A DNA stretch of 64,000 nucleotides from Bacillus sp. HSf4 (GTDB lineage Bacteria; Bacillota; Bacilli; Bacillales; Bacillaceae): assembly GCF_029537375.1 (NCBI RefSeq), contig NZ_CP120679.1:4359397-4423396 (forward strand), in the 5' to 3' direction. Shown piece by piece: positions 27,187 to 36,006 of this stretch. The first letter of the stretch is position 1, and the number at the start of each line of letters is the position of its first letter. The notes beneath the pieces were generated by a model. That model did no database searches. It was given only the letters and a program-made list of their open reading frames with translations, and was not told the origin of the DNA. The position numbers were made by a program, and so were the translations under genes.

Positions 27187-27550
27187 TATCCATTCCTCCT
27201 GGTTCAGAGTTATCGTACAGCGCTCAGGGAGAGAGCTGTTTGTGTTTTATATCAAGTCGTCATAAAAAGCTCATTCATGAAAATAGATTTCTTATACATT
27301 ATAACGTTAATGAGACAAAAATTAAAAAAATAGTTCAAGGGAAAAGTTTTGGAAATGTCATCCGAATAGAATGGCGCTGACTCGGACCCCTTCATTAAAT
27401 TTTCATTACTTTTTTTACTGAAAAATGAAACATCTTTCATGATGAACACGTCTATATAGTAACGTCTTCTTCTTCGGCCGGGTCCTCCGGCCTCCCTTTT
27501 TTTCCTTTCTTGTTCCCTTTCTCGTTTATTCTATATTTCAACCTATAAAT
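27187..27550. other. walR upstream region
   Basis: No gene is seen. A GC-rich stem GGCCGG/CCGGCC at about 27477-27493, followed by seven T on the plus strand, looks like a plus-strand terminator with no obvious client gene. The walR promoter is at 27291-27318. Confidence 0.6.
27291..27318 (-). promoter_or_regulatory. walR operon promoter
   Basis: Minus-strand TTGTCT (27313-27318) and TATAAG (27291-27296) with a 16-base spacer; an alternative TATAAT lies 7 bases upstream of the -10 box. The leader to walR is about 100 nt. Confidence 0.55.
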
Positions 27551-27580
27551 AAAACGCATCTGTTCCATTAACAGACGCGC
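27551..27580 (-). terminator. Terminator of the tRNA operon
   Basis: Minus-strand arms CGCGTCTGTT/AACAGATGCG with a short loop, followed by TTTTATTT, just downstream of tRNA-Phe. Confidence 0.8.
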
Positions 27581-27590
27581 TTTATTAAAG

Positions 27591-27663
<73 letters not shown>

Positions 27664-27682
27664 AAATATTCATATTTTAAAA

Positions 27683-27759
27683 TGGCGGTCCGGACGGGAC
27701 TCGAACCCGCGACCTCCTGCGTGACAGGCAGGCATTCTAACCAACTGAACTACCGGACC
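27683..27759 (-). tRNA. tRNA-Asp (GTC)
   Basis: 77 nt including an encoded CCA. Acceptor GGTCCGG/CCGGACC, anticodon loop CTGTCAC with GTC. Confidence 0.97.
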
Positions 27760-27844
27760 TCTATTTTACAGTACCTGCTTCGGGAAGGAATCGTGGTCCT
27801 TCCGAAGCAAGCGGGGATTTAGCAATAACGCTAAAGTAAATCAA

Positions 27845-27916
27845 TGACCCGTACGGGATTCGAACCCGTGTTACCGCCGTGAAAGGGCGGTGTCTTAACC
27901 GCTTGACCAACGGGCC
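27845..27916 (-). tRNA. tRNA-Glu (TTC)
   Basis: 72 nt, CCA not encoded. Acceptor GGCCCGT/ACGGGTC (one G-U), anticodon loop CTTTCAC with TTC. Confidence 0.97.
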
Positions 27917-27926
27917 ATAGAGAAAA

Positions 27927-28002
27927 TGGTGAGCCATGAAGGACTCGAACCTTCGACCCTCTGATTAAAAGTCAGATGCTCTACCAACTGAGCTAATGGC
28001 TC
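27927..28002 (-). tRNA. tRNA-Lys (TTT)
   Basis: 76 nt including an encoded CCA. Acceptor GAGCCAT/ATGGCTC, anticodon loop CTTTTAA with TTT. It is first in transcription order, Lys-Glu-Asp-Phe, the order of B. subtilis trnY. Confidence 0.97.
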
Positions 28003-28107
28003 AAAATTAAATGACACCCTTAGATTTAATCTAGCATAACGACGTCCACATCTCAGAAAGCTTTTTCAAGATGCCTCTCGATGTGTACGCTGAAGCGTAT
28101 TCGGGCG

Positions 28108-28133
28108 TGCTCTGTCAACTGAGCTAATGGCTT
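28108..28133 (-). pseudogene. 5' fragment of tRNA-Lys
   Basis: 23 of 26 bases match the 5' third of the nearby tRNA-Lys (acceptor strand and D arm), after which similarity stops. No anticodon or T arm follows, so it is a remnant, not a tRNA. It sits about 105 bases upstream of the intact tRNA-Lys on the same strand. Confidence 0.8.
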
Positions 28134-28222
28134 TAGCGATGCAAATTCTTTTTCGCAACAACGAGATTTATATTATCATAGAACGAACAGAGGTGGCAAT
28201 ATATTTTTTATATTTTTTCTAT

Positions 28223-28636
28223 TTATTTTTCCCCTTCATGAAAATACTCCGCTCCTTCGGTGTTTACCCAGTGCATGATTCCGTGCGGGTGAAATACCGA
28301 CAACAGCCGATTCGCCTCATCTATGGGCATCCACTTCGCTTCAAGAATGTTCTCATCGAATGTGAGAGTGTCAGGACGGTCTGTCACCGTTGCTTTGAAC
28401 ACGATAAAATAGACGTGCTCGTCACCGATCACCGCTTCATTTAATGCTAAAATCCCGAGGGGTTCAATGCCGCAGCCCGTTTCTTCCTTCATTTCCCTTG
28501 AGGCCGCTTCCGGCAGGGACTCTCCCGCTTCAACCTTGCCGCCCGGCAGCGTCCATGATTGATTTTTTCTGTTTTTCACCATCAGGACTTGCCCGTTTTC
28601 TTCTGCGAATGAATAGACGACATCAACTCGTTTCAT
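28223..28636 (-). CDS. Nudix hydrolase
   Basis: 137 residues from ATG 28636, which has an AAAGGAGG site at 8 bases; an upstream frame extension lacks one. The Nudix box is complete: GGKVEAGESLPEAASREMKEETG. The substrate is probably a nucleoside diphosphate derivative, but cannot be told from sequence. It lies between purA and the tRNA cluster and is separated from purA by a terminator. Confidence 0.92.
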   Translation of the reverse strand: MKRVDVVYSFAEENGQVLMVKNRKNQSWTLPGGKVEAGESLPEAASREMKEETGCGIEPLGILALNEAVIGDEHVYFIVFKATVTDRPDTLTFDENILEAKWMPIDEANRLLSVFHPHGIMHWVNTEGAEYFHEGEK

Positions 28637-28661
28637 TTGTTTGCCTCCTTTTGATAAAGAA

Positions 28662-28686
28662 AGCCTCTGCAACAACGGCAGAGGCT
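28662..28686 (-). terminator. purA terminator
   Basis: Minus-strand arms AGCCTCTGC/GCAGAGGCT followed by TTTCTTT, right after the purA stop. Confidence 0.85.
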
Positions 28687-28694
28687 TGGATCAG

Positions 28695-29987
28695 TTAGTT
28701 CGGACGGTACACGCTTCTGATCACATTTGTCTGAGATCTGTCAGGGCCGACGGAGAAAATGGACAGCGGAATGCCTGTCAGCTGGGAAACCCGCTCAAGG
28801 TAATGGCGCGCATTTTCAGGCAGATCGCTCAAGTTTTTCGCTCCTGTGATGTCTTCAGTCCAGCCCGGCATTTCTTCATAGACCGGCTCACATTCGGACA
28901 ACGCTTTTAAGCTTGCCGGAAACTCCTCAAGAATTTCTCCGCGGTATTTGTATGCGACACAGATTTTCAGTGTTTCGATTCCGGTCAATACATCGATTGA
29001 ATTGAGAGAAAGATCCGTAATTCCGCTGACGCGGCGGGCATGGCGGACAACGACGCTGTCAAACCAGCCGACGCGGCGCGGGCGGCCGGTCGTTGTGCCG
29101 TATTCGCGGCCGACCTCGCGGATTTGATCTCCGATCTCATTTTCAAGTTCCGTCGGGAAAGGGCCGTCTCCGACACGTGTCGTATACGCTTTTGAGACGC
29201 CGACGACATGCTGGATTTTTGTAGGGCCGACACCAGATCCAATCGTAACGCCCCCCGCGACAGGGTTTGAAGACGTGACAAACGGATATGTCCCCTGATC
29301 GATGTCAAGCATGACCCCTTGCGCCCCTTCGAACAGGACGCGGCGTCCGTCGTCAAGCGCGTCGTTTAAGACGACCGACGTGTCGCAGACGTATTGTTTA
29401 ATTTGTTGACCGTACTCATAATATTCATCCAAAATATCTTCTATTTTAAATCCTTCCGCTTCATACATTTTTTCAAGCAGACGGTTTTTTTCTTCCAGAT
29501 TGCGGGCGAGTTTTTCTTCAAAAACGTCACGGTCCAAAAGATCGGCGATGCGGATGCCGACGCGTGCCGCTTTATCCATGTAGGCCGGGCCGATTCCTTT
29601 TTTCGTCGTGCCGATTTTGTTTGCCCCTTTCCGTTCTTCTTCCACCGCGTCAAGCTTTAAATGATACGGAAGAATGACATGGGCTCTGTTGGAAATTCTC
29701 AAGTTTTCAGTTGTGACATTGCGTTCATGTAGATAGGCAAGCTCTGTCACCAATGCCTTCGGATCAACGACCATTCCGTTGCCGATCACACATATTTTAT
29801 CCTTATAAAAAATACCGGATGGAATCAAGTGCAGCTTGTACGTAACCCCGTTAAATTTAATCGTATGTCCTGCGTTATTTCCGCCTTGGTACCGTGCGAT
29901 CACTTCCGCGTTTTCTGAAAGGAAATCGGTAATTTTTCCTTTTCCTTCGTCACCCCACTGGGTACCGACAACAACTACTGAAGACAT
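28695..29987 (-). CDS. purA: Adenylosuccinate synthetase
   Basis: 430 residues, normal length. It has the GTP/IMP-binding N-terminal [14 protein letters not shown] loop, the NAGHT motif and the [13 protein letters not shown] segment. It joins IMP and aspartate, with GTP hydrolysis, to adenylosuccinate in AMP synthesis. Its promoter carries PurR boxes, and the gene is monocistronic with its own terminator. Confidence 0.98.
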   Translation of the reverse strand: MSSVVVVGTQWGDEGKGKITDFLSENAEVIARYQGGNNAGHTIKFNGVTYKLHLIPSGIFYKDKICVIGNGMVVDPKALVTELAYLHERNVTTENLRISNRAHVILPYHLKLDAVEEERKGANKIGTTKKGIGPAYMDKAARVGIRIADLLDRDVFEEKLARNLEEKNRLLEKMYEAEGFKIEDILDEYYEYGQQIKQYVCDTSVVLNDALDDGRRVLFEGAQGVMLDIDQGTYPFVTSSNPVAGGVTIGSGVGPTKIQHVVGVSKAYTTRVGDGPFPTELENEIGDQIREVGREYGTTTGRPRRVGWFDSVVVRHARRVSGITDLSLNSIDVLTGIETLKICVAYKYRGEILEEFPASLKALSECEPVYEEMPGWTEDITGAKNLSDLPENARHYLERVSQLTGIPLSIFSVGPDRSQTNVIRSVYRPN

Positions 29988-30039
29988 ATCCGTCCACCTC
30001 CGTTAACCTTTTCAAACGATATCAATATCAAACATAATC

Positions 30040-30116
30040 AGTTTATCAGTGTCACGCTTTAAAGTCAATTGTAAATCCGAACATTAATTTTACAACGTAA
30101 CATTTTCGTTCGTTAT
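30040..30116 (-). promoter_or_regulatory. purA promoter with PurBoxes
   Basis: Minus-strand TTGACT (30063-30068) and TAAACT (30040-30045) are 17 bases apart. Upstream, AAATCCGAACATT (30073-30085) matches the PurR box consensus AWWWCCGAACWWT at every position, and a weaker inverted copy centred on CGAAC lies at 30107-30116. PurR would repress purA when purines are plentiful. Confidence 0.85.
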
Positions 30117-30270
30117 TATAAAATTAATTTTACAATTTTCCTTTTTGAGAAACGGTTTTTCACTTAAAAACTCAAAAACTAGCGAACATGCAAATTTTTG
30201 GACAACGGCACATATGTGGACAATCAAGGCGCCTATTCCGCCCCATAGCTTCGCAGACAGGTAAGAACGC
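30117..30270. other. dnaC-purA intergenic remainder
   Basis: The rest of the 313-base gap between purA and dnaC, AT-rich near purA. A further CGAAC motif lies near 30182. No gene is seen. Confidence 0.5.
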
Positions 30271-30302
30271 AAAAAATCCCTAAGAACATGTCTTAGGGAT
30301 TT
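30271..30302 (-). terminator. dnaC terminator
   Basis: Minus-strand arms AAATCCCTAAGA/TCTTAGGGATTT with further T, overlapping the dnaC stop codon. Confidence 0.85.
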
Positions 30303-31665
30303 ATGCACCAGGCGGAACACCCGCGTCATCAAAGCGGCGCTCCAGGTTCACGAATTTATTGTATTCCTTGACAAATGCGAGTGAAACGGTGCCGACCGGG
30401 CCGTTCCGCTGTTTTGCGATAATAATTTCGATAATGTTTTTATTCTCCGATTCTTTGTCATAGTAATCATCGCGATATAAGAAAGCGACAATATCGGCAT
30501 CCTGCTCGATACTTCCCGATTCCCGGATGTCTGACATCATCGGGCGCTTATCCTGGCGCTGCTCGACGCCGCGGGAAAGCTGGGAAAGGGCGATGACCGG
30601 AACTTCAAGCTCCCTCGCCAGCGCTTTCAGCGCACGGGAAATTTCCGATACTTCCTGCTGGCGGTTGTCCGATGAACGGCCGCTTCCCTGGATGAGCTGC
30701 AAATAGTCGATTAAAATCATGCCGAGTCCGTTTTCCTGCTTCAAACGTCTGCATTTTGAACGGATTTCGCTGACGCGGATGCCGGGTGTATCATCAATGA
30801 AAATGCCGCTGTTTGACAGGCTTCCCATCGCCATCGTCAGCTTGCCCCAGTCTTCTTCCGTCAAATTTCCGGTACGGAGATTTTGTGCGTTGATGTTGCC
30901 TTCTGCACAAAGCATCCGCATGACAAGCTGTTCGGCTCCCATCTCAAGACTGAAGATCGCGACGCTTTCGTCCGTTTTCGTCGCCACATTTTGAGCGATG
31001 TTCAGAGCAAAAGCGGTTTTCCCCACAGATGGACGCGCGGCAACGATGATCAAATCATTTCTCTGAAAGCCGGCTGTCATTCTGTCAAGCTCCGTAAAAC
31101 CGGTCGGAATTCCGGTAATATCCCCTTTGCGGTTGTGAAGCTGTTCGATATTGTCATAGGTTTGCACAAGAACATCTTTAATATTTTGGAAGGCCCCTGT
31201 ATTTTTGCGCTGGGCGACTTCCATAATCGTTTTTTCCGCTTCGCTTAAAAGATCCTCGACCTCATCTTCCCGCGTATATCCGTCTTGGGCAATCGTCGTT
31301 GCCGTACGGATCAAGCGGCGCAGAATCGATTTTTCTTCTACAATCTTTGCGTAATATTCTATATTAGCCGCAGTCGGCACAGAATTTGCAATATCCGTCA
31401 AATAAGAAATTCCGCCGACCTCTTCCAGAAGATCCGTATTCGCAAGCTCTGATGTGACTGTCACCAAATCTACAGGCTCGCCGCGGTCCCCGAGAACAAG
31501 CATGGCGTTAAATATTTTTTGGTGCGACATTCTGTAAAAATCATCTGGAATCAAGACTTCTGACGCCAAAGTTAATGCCGATGGTTCTAAAAAAACAGCA
31601 CCTAACACGGCCTGCTCAGCTTCAATATTTTGCGGCGGCAGCCTGTCATTCAGAAGATCTGTCAT
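30301..31665 (-). CDS. dnaC: Replicative DNA helicase DnaB-type (DnaC of Bacillus)
   Basis: Start at ATG 31665 gives 454 residues, as in B. subtilis; a GTG three codons upstream is nearer to GGGAGG and cannot be excluded. N-terminal helical hairpin domain, then a RecA-like domain with Walker A ARPSVGKTAF near residue 213 and DYLQLI. It is the hexameric 5'-3' fork helicase loaded by DnaI at oriC. Confidence 0.97.
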   Translation of the reverse strand: MTDLLNDRLPPQNIEAEQAVLGAVFLEPSALTLASEVLIPDDFYRMSHQKIFNAMLVLGDRGEPVDLVTVTSELANTDLLEEVGGISYLTDIANSVPTAANIEYYAKIVEEKSILRRLIRTATTIAQDGYTREDEVEDLLSEAEKTIMEVAQRKNTGAFQNIKDVLVQTYDNIEQLHNRKGDITGIPTGFTELDRMTAGFQRNDLIIVAARPSVGKTAFALNIAQNVATKTDESVAIFSLEMGAEQLVMRMLCAEGNINAQNLRTGNLTEEDWGKLTMAMGSLSNSGIFIDDTPGIRVSEIRSKCRRLKQENGLGMILIDYLQLIQGSGRSSDNRQQEVSEISRALKALARELEVPVIALSQLSRGVEQRQDKRPMMSDIRESGSIEQDADIVAFLYRDDYYDKESENKNIIEIIIAKQRNGPVGTVSLAFVKEYNKFVNLERRFDDAGVPPGA

Positions 31666-31889
31666 GTTAAGCACCGTCCTCCCATAAAAAATAACCCAAC
31701 GTCTATTTTACCATTTTCACAGAAAAAAAATAGACTCTGGAAGAAACCCTTTATTCGGAAATATTTTCATAGAAAGCTTCGCGGAAAGGAAGTGTTGACC
31801 TGTACAGGAGAAAAAGGAGTGACGGGTATAACGGGGGCGGCCGCACAGCCGCAGGTGGTAAAAACGACAAGCTTAAAGGTGTTTGACCT

Positions 31890-32108
31890 TCAGTCCAGCC
31901 TGCCGTTCCAATTGTTTTTAAACAGCATGCTGACCATCAGATCGGTCGCATGTTGATATAAATCCCATTCCTCATAAGCTGCAAACCTCATCCTCAGCGT
32001 TTGCAGCACATTGCGCATATCTTTGTATTCTTCAAATGTGTAAAGGCCTTTTGATCTGACCTGAAGGTCATACAATTTCTTTTTCAATGCCGATAATGTC
32101 GTATTCAT
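31890..32108 (-). CDS. Small hypothetical protein, 72 residues
   Basis: ATG 32108 has a strong TAGGAGGTG site 6 bases upstream. The product (start MNTTLSALKKKLYDLQVRSK) is helical and charged, with no domain I recognise. It is a single gene divergent from yycB. The coding sequence ends in the gap before dnaC. Confidence 0.65.
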   Translation of the reverse strand: MNTTLSALKKKLYDLQVRSKGLYTFEEYKDMRNVLQTLRMRFAAYEEWDLYQHATDLMVSMLFKNNWNGRLD

Positions 32109-32267
32109 GCGCAGCACCTCCTATTTCATTTATAGTCTCTTTCTCTTTTTCTTCCAACTCATTTGTTATATGATGTTACAATAAATGTTGTCACTCATAT
32201 TTACTGTTGCGTCCCTCGGACGCTCGGGTACAATAGAAAATGGAGGAAAAGAAGAAGTCTTTATAAT

Positions 32268-32400
32268 ATGAGCCGAAGCGGCGCAAAACCTTTCGGAATC
32301 CTTAAATCTTCCTGTCCGAACAAACCATGCCATATGCCGCAGCATATTCCGCTTGAAAACTTGCCGTCATACAGAAGCAGGATCGCCAAAAGTAACCTTG
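32268..32400 (+). pseudogene. yycC: Remnant of yycC, frameshifted
   Basis: Two frames carry pieces resembling the short YycC protein: AEAAQNLSESLNLPV in one, then HMPQHIPLENL in the next. In intact YycC these form one roughly 45-residue chain. Here a frameshift splits them, and the first piece has a stop directly upstream instead of a start. It lies directly upstream of yycB, where yycC sits in B. subtilis. The identification rests on remembered family sequence and should be confirmed by alignment. Confidence 0.5.
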
Positions 32401-32462
32401 GACCGCGTTCCGGGTTTCTTTTTCATGTCACTTTTTCACCTGAAAGCAAAGGAGAATACAGC

Positions 32463-33668
32463 ATGCAATACAATGACGCTCGACGCACCCGTATACACAA
32501 TATCTTATTGATTGCCGGAATTATTTTTATCGCTTTTAATTTAAGACCCGCCATTACATCAGTCGGACCATTGATCAGTTCGATCCGCTCCGACTTGGTC
32601 ATGACAAACGGGATGGCAGGTTTTTTGACGACTTTGCCGCTATTGTCTTTCGCGTTTCTTTCTCCAATCGCTCCAAAGCTCGGACAGAAACTGGGCAATG
32701 AAAGAACCCTTTGGGTGGGATTGGTCGTTCTGTTGATCGGCATTTTGCTGCGTTCCTATGGGGATCGTTTTACATTGCTTACAGGAACCGCTCTGATCGG
32801 AGTCGGGATCGCCATCTGCAATGTGCTGCTGCCAAGCCTCATCAAACACAAATATCCCGATAAAGCGGGCATCATGACAAGTTTGTATACAACGTCCATG
32901 TCGATATTTGCGGCGCTCGCTTCCGGAATCAGCATTCCGCTTGCTCACGGCTTGCAGTGGGGATGGAGCGCTTCACTGATGGTATGGGCGGGATTGGCGT
33001 TTATCGCCATTTTGCTCTGGGTTCCGCAGCTGCGCTATCATGACACGGCCAACAGCACCGTCCGCGTCAAAACGGAGGGACAAACCGTCTGGCGTTCCAA
33101 AATCGCCTGGCAGGTCACCTTCTTTATGGGCATTCAGTCTTTCTTGTTTTATTGTACGATCGCCTGGCTGCCTGAAATCCTCCGCTCCCACGGGATGAGC
33201 ATGTCGCTTGCCGGCTGGATGCTGTCGCTGATGCAATTTGCCAGCCTTCCGTCGACATTTTTAACACCGGTGCTCGCCGGTCGTTTCCGAAATCAGAGAA
33301 GCATCGTCCTTGCTCTCGGCATTCTTTACTTAGCCGGGATGTCAGGCCTTTTATACGGAGGCAGTACGGCCATGCTGACTTTCTGGGTGATTCTGATCGG
33401 AATTGGACAAGGTTCAAGCATCAGCTTGGCGCTGGCTCTCATCGGACTGAGAAGCGAGAACGCCGATCAGGCGGCAGCTTTATCAGGAATGTCGCAATCC
33501 GCGGGTTATTTGCTGGCGGCGATCGGCCCTAGTTTTGTCGGATTTTTATATGATCATATGCATTCATGGAACGGACCGATCCTGCTTTTCGTCGCCGCGC
33601 TTGTCGCTCTCATTGGTGCAGGGCTTGGCGCGGGCAGAAATCAGTATATCTACGCCAAACCAGCATAA
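32463..33668 (+). CDS. yycB: MFS transporter, CynX/NimT type (YycB)
   Basis: The start is ATG 32463, with AAAGGAG nine bases upstream, giving 401 residues; the longer open frame runs through the yycC remnant. Twelve membrane helices are expected, beginning ILLIAGIIFIAFNLRPAITS, a segment typical of the cyanate/nitroimidazole MFS branch. Substrate unknown; position agrees with yycB of B. subtilis. Confidence 0.88.
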   Translation: MQYNDARRTRIHNILLIAGIIFIAFNLRPAITSVGPLISSIRSDLVMTNGMAGFLTTLPLLSFAFLSPIAPKLGQKLGNERTLWVGLVVLLIGILLRSYGDRFTLLTGTALIGVGIAICNVLLPSLIKHKYPDKAGIMTSLYTTSMSIFAALASGISIPLAHGLQWGWSASLMVWAGLAFIAILLWVPQLRYHDTANSTVRVKTEGQTVWRSKIAWQVTFFMGIQSFLFYCTIAWLPEILRSHGMSMSLAGWMLSLMQFASLPSTFLTPVLAGRFRNQRSIVLALGILYLAGMSGLLYGGSTAMLTFWVILIGIGQGSSISLALALIGLRSENADQAAALSGMSQSAGYLLAAIGPSFVGFLYDHMHSWNGPILLFVAALVALIGAGLGAGRNQYIYAKPA

Positions 33669-33701
33669 AAAAAGCTGCCGGGATTTCCCGGCAGCTTTTT
33701 T
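33667..33701. terminator. Bidirectional terminator between yycB and the AraC gene
   Basis: Arms AAAGCTGCCGGG/CCCGGCAGCTTT flanked by A-run and T-run, serving the two convergent genes. Confidence 0.9.
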
Positions 33702-33705
33702 CCCT

Positions 33706-34587
33706 TTATAACTCTTCCTCAAATGATAAATTAACCGGTTCTTCTAAGAGTTCACCGTGTATTTCCATATTCGTTGACGGAACACTTTCGTCAACCTCTT
33801 CAAATGTGACATGATCGATCCACACATGACCGGGGCCGGATAGCTGAATCCCAAATGAAATGACCGCGCTGTTTTCAGGCACATCTAATACTACGGCGTA
33901 ACGATTCCAATTCGTCGTTCCCGTAATCGGCCTATTGCTCATATTATCAAATTGAAGCACATCCTCCGCCGCACTGTCGACCCGCATCCAAAGAGAAGAA
34001 AAATGCTGCACTCCTTTCGTTTTGATAAAGCAGGACAGACGCAGCCTTTTCCCGCGGTAGCGGTCAGCCTTAAACTGCTGCATCATCGTGGCAAACTCAC
34101 CGATATCCTGAACCATGATTGATTTTAAATAGCCTGAAGCTTTGCCGTGAAGTACATGTTCCCGATCTATCCCCATTTCGAATTGAAACGGGTGGCTTCC
34201 GCTTAGTACCCAGCCTTTCATGTTTTTCTCCATCCAAGATTCCTCCTTTTTTGAAGCGATCGGCCTCATCAATGTCCGGTATGCGCCCGGCGGCATGTGA
34301 TACAGCTTTTTAAACGCCCTTGTAAACGCTTCTTGTGACTCGAACTGATAGTGCAGCGCAATATCGATGATACGGTGATCTGTATAAAGCAGGTCTGTAG
34401 CAGCATGGGCAAGACGCCTCATACGAATATAGGAAGCGGCTGACATCCCGACTTCCGCTTGAAAAATACGATGAAAATGAAATTTGGAAAATCCCGACAC
34501 ACCGGCAATATCCTCGATTGAAATCTGCTCGTGCAAATGTGATTCAAGCCAATCGATCGTTTTTTGAACCGCCCTTTCATAATGCAT
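33706..34587 (-). CDS. AraC-family regulator with a C-terminal ligand-type domain
   Basis: 293 residues. The DNA-binding double HTH is at the N terminus (about 1-105: ISIEDIAGVSGFSKFHFHRIF and IIDIALHYQFESQEAFTRAF). A C-terminal beta-rich segment (about 125-285) resembles carbohydrate-binding or jelly-roll domains. This order, HTH first, is the reverse of AraC itself and resembles Rob/SoxS-like fusions. Ligand and targets unknown. It is convergent with yycB. Confidence 0.85.
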   Translation of the reverse strand: MHYERAVQKTIDWLESHLHEQISIEDIAGVSGFSKFHFHRIFQAEVGMSAASYIRMRRLAHAATDLLYTDHRIIDIALHYQFESQEAFTRAFKKLYHMPPGAYRTLMRPIASKKEESWMEKNMKGWVLSGSHPFQFEMGIDREHVLHGKASGYLKSIMVQDIGEFATMMQQFKADRYRGKRLRLSCFIKTKGVQHFSSLWMRVDSAAEDVLQFDNMSNRPITGTTNWNRYAVVLDVPENSAVISFGIQLSGPGHVWIDHVTFEEVDESVPSTNMEIHGELLEEPVNLSFEEEL

Positions 34588-34732
34588 GTTGGCCGCAGTC
34601 TCCTTTCACCTCTAGAATACTGGATTCCGCATCGCCTTTTTTGATTTTTTTTGCGATGTGGATATAACCTGACAAAAAAGCCGGCAAACGGTGTGTCATG
34701 ATGTATGATTGGATAGAAGAAAAATATTTTTG

Positions 34733-34788
34733 TTAATGGTCTAGACAACTAGAACTATAATGTTCTATACTGATGATAACGTTTTCAA
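34733..34788 (+). promoter_or_regulatory. nag operon promoter with NagR operator and CcpA cre
   Basis: A -10 TATAAT (34756-34761) is 17 bases from a weak TTAATG (34733-34738). The operator AATGGTCTAGACAACTA (34735-34751), typical of NagR/DasR-type GntR regulators, fills the spacer. ATGATAACGTTTTCAA (34773-34788) matches the cre consensus WTGNNARCGNWWWCAW at every position, just past the start point. The operon should be induced by amino sugar and repressed by glucose. Confidence 0.85.
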
Positions 34789-34804
34789 GAAAGGACTTTT
34801 GGCT

Positions 34805-36004
34805 GTGAAAACTAACCAAACTAAACGCTATATTTTAAAACATCTTCGTATTTACAGTGAAAATGGAATGATAGAAAATGGATTTGTCCTGACAAATGGA
34901 GAAACAATTGAGGCTTGCGGATCAATGTCAGAGCTTCCCGAAGCTGCACAGACCGCTGAGCCGCTGACATTTCCGGAAAACTTTAAAGTGCTCCCCGGGA
35001 TGATTGACGTTCATATTCACGGTGCAAACGGCGCGGATGTCATGGATGGAACGCCCGAAGCTTTAAACACGATGGCTGAAGCCCTTCCGAAAGAAGGGAC
35101 GACAAGCTTTCTCGCAACAACGATGACCCAGGATGCAGCCAGCATCGAACAAGCCTTGGCAAATGTCAAACGCTATATGGAGTCAGACATTCGTCCGGGC
35201 ACTGCCGAAGTTTTAGGGATTCATTTGGAAGGCCCTTTTATTTCAGAAAAGCGGTGCGGGGCCCAGCCGCCCGATGCCATCATTCCGCCTGACTTATCTT
35301 TATTCAAAGCATGGCAGGAGCTTTCAGGGAACCATATTAAACAGGTGACGATCGCGCCTGAGCTGGAAGGCTCTTTAGAGCTCATCTCTTATTTGAATAA
35401 AACCGGTGTTGTCGCTTCAGCCGGCCATTCTGATGCAGGGTTAAAGGAAATGGAGGCAGGGATCGAAGCGGGCTTATCACATGTCACCCATTTGTTCAAC
35501 GGCATGCGGGGTCTGCACCACCGGGAGCCCGGGGTAGCGGGCAGCGCCCTTTTACATCGTGAATTGATCGCTGAGCTGATAGCAGACGGGATTCACGTCC
35601 ACCCAGCCGTCATGAAACTGGCCTTCCGGCAAAAACAGAAAGAGGGCATCATTTTAATCACCGATGCGATGCGCGCAAAGTGTCTTAAGAATGGAACTTA
35701 TACATTAGGCGGCCAGGAGGTGTTTGTAAAGGATGAGAAAGCCGTGCTTCAGAACGGCACATTGGCCGGCAGTATTTTGAAGATGGATCAGGCTGCCCGG
35801 AACATGATGGAATTCTCTGAATGTACACTGGAAGACATCGTCCATATGACAGCGGTGAACCCTGCCAAACAGCTTCAGATCTTCGACCGCAAAGGCAGCA
35901 TCAAAAATGGAAAGGATGCCGATTTGATCGTTTTGAACGAAAAAAGCGAAGTTGTGATGACGCTGTGCAAAGGGGTTATCGCGTTCAACAAAAGGGAGGT
36001 TTAA
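34805..36004 (+). CDS. nagA: N-acetylglucosamine-6-phosphate deacetylase
   Basis: Start GTG 34805, with AAAGGA 9 bases upstream, gives 399 residues; the frame is open upstream into the promoter. Amidohydrolase fold with the metal site DVHIHGANG near residue 60, HLEGPFI, the His in AGHSDAG and the catalytic Asp in ITDAM. It deacetylates GlcNAc-6-P to GlcN-6-P. First gene of nagA-nagB-nagR-murQ-nagP. Confidence 0.96.
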   Translation: MKTNQTKRYILKHLRIYSENGMIENGFVLTNGETIEACGSMSELPEAAQTAEPLTFPENFKVLPGMIDVHIHGANGADVMDGTPEALNTMAEALPKEGTTSFLATTMTQDAASIEQALANVKRYMESDIRPGTAEVLGIHLEGPFISEKRCGAQPPDAIIPPDLSLFKAWQELSGNHIKQVTIAPELEGSLELISYLNKTGVVASAGHSDAGLKEMEAGIEAGLSHVTHLFNGMRGLHHREPGVAGSALLHRELIAELIADGIHVHPAVMKLAFRQKQKEGIILITDAMRAKCLKNGTYTLGGQEVFVKDEKAVLQNGTLAGSILKMDQAARNMMEFSECTLEDIVHMTAVNPAKQLQIFDRKGSIKNGKDADLIVLNEKSEVVMTLCKGVIAFNKREV

Positions 36005-36006
36005 CC

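Noticed and set aside
31817..31956. Plus-strand frame with GTG after GGAG (31819) and 45 codons near dnaC
   Set aside because: It overlaps the end of a better-supported minus-strand gene, no family is recognisable, and the ribosome site is weak.
32163..32462. N-terminal extension of yycB
   Set aside because: The ribosome site is at the ATG at 32463; the extension is not transporter-like and includes the yycC remnant.
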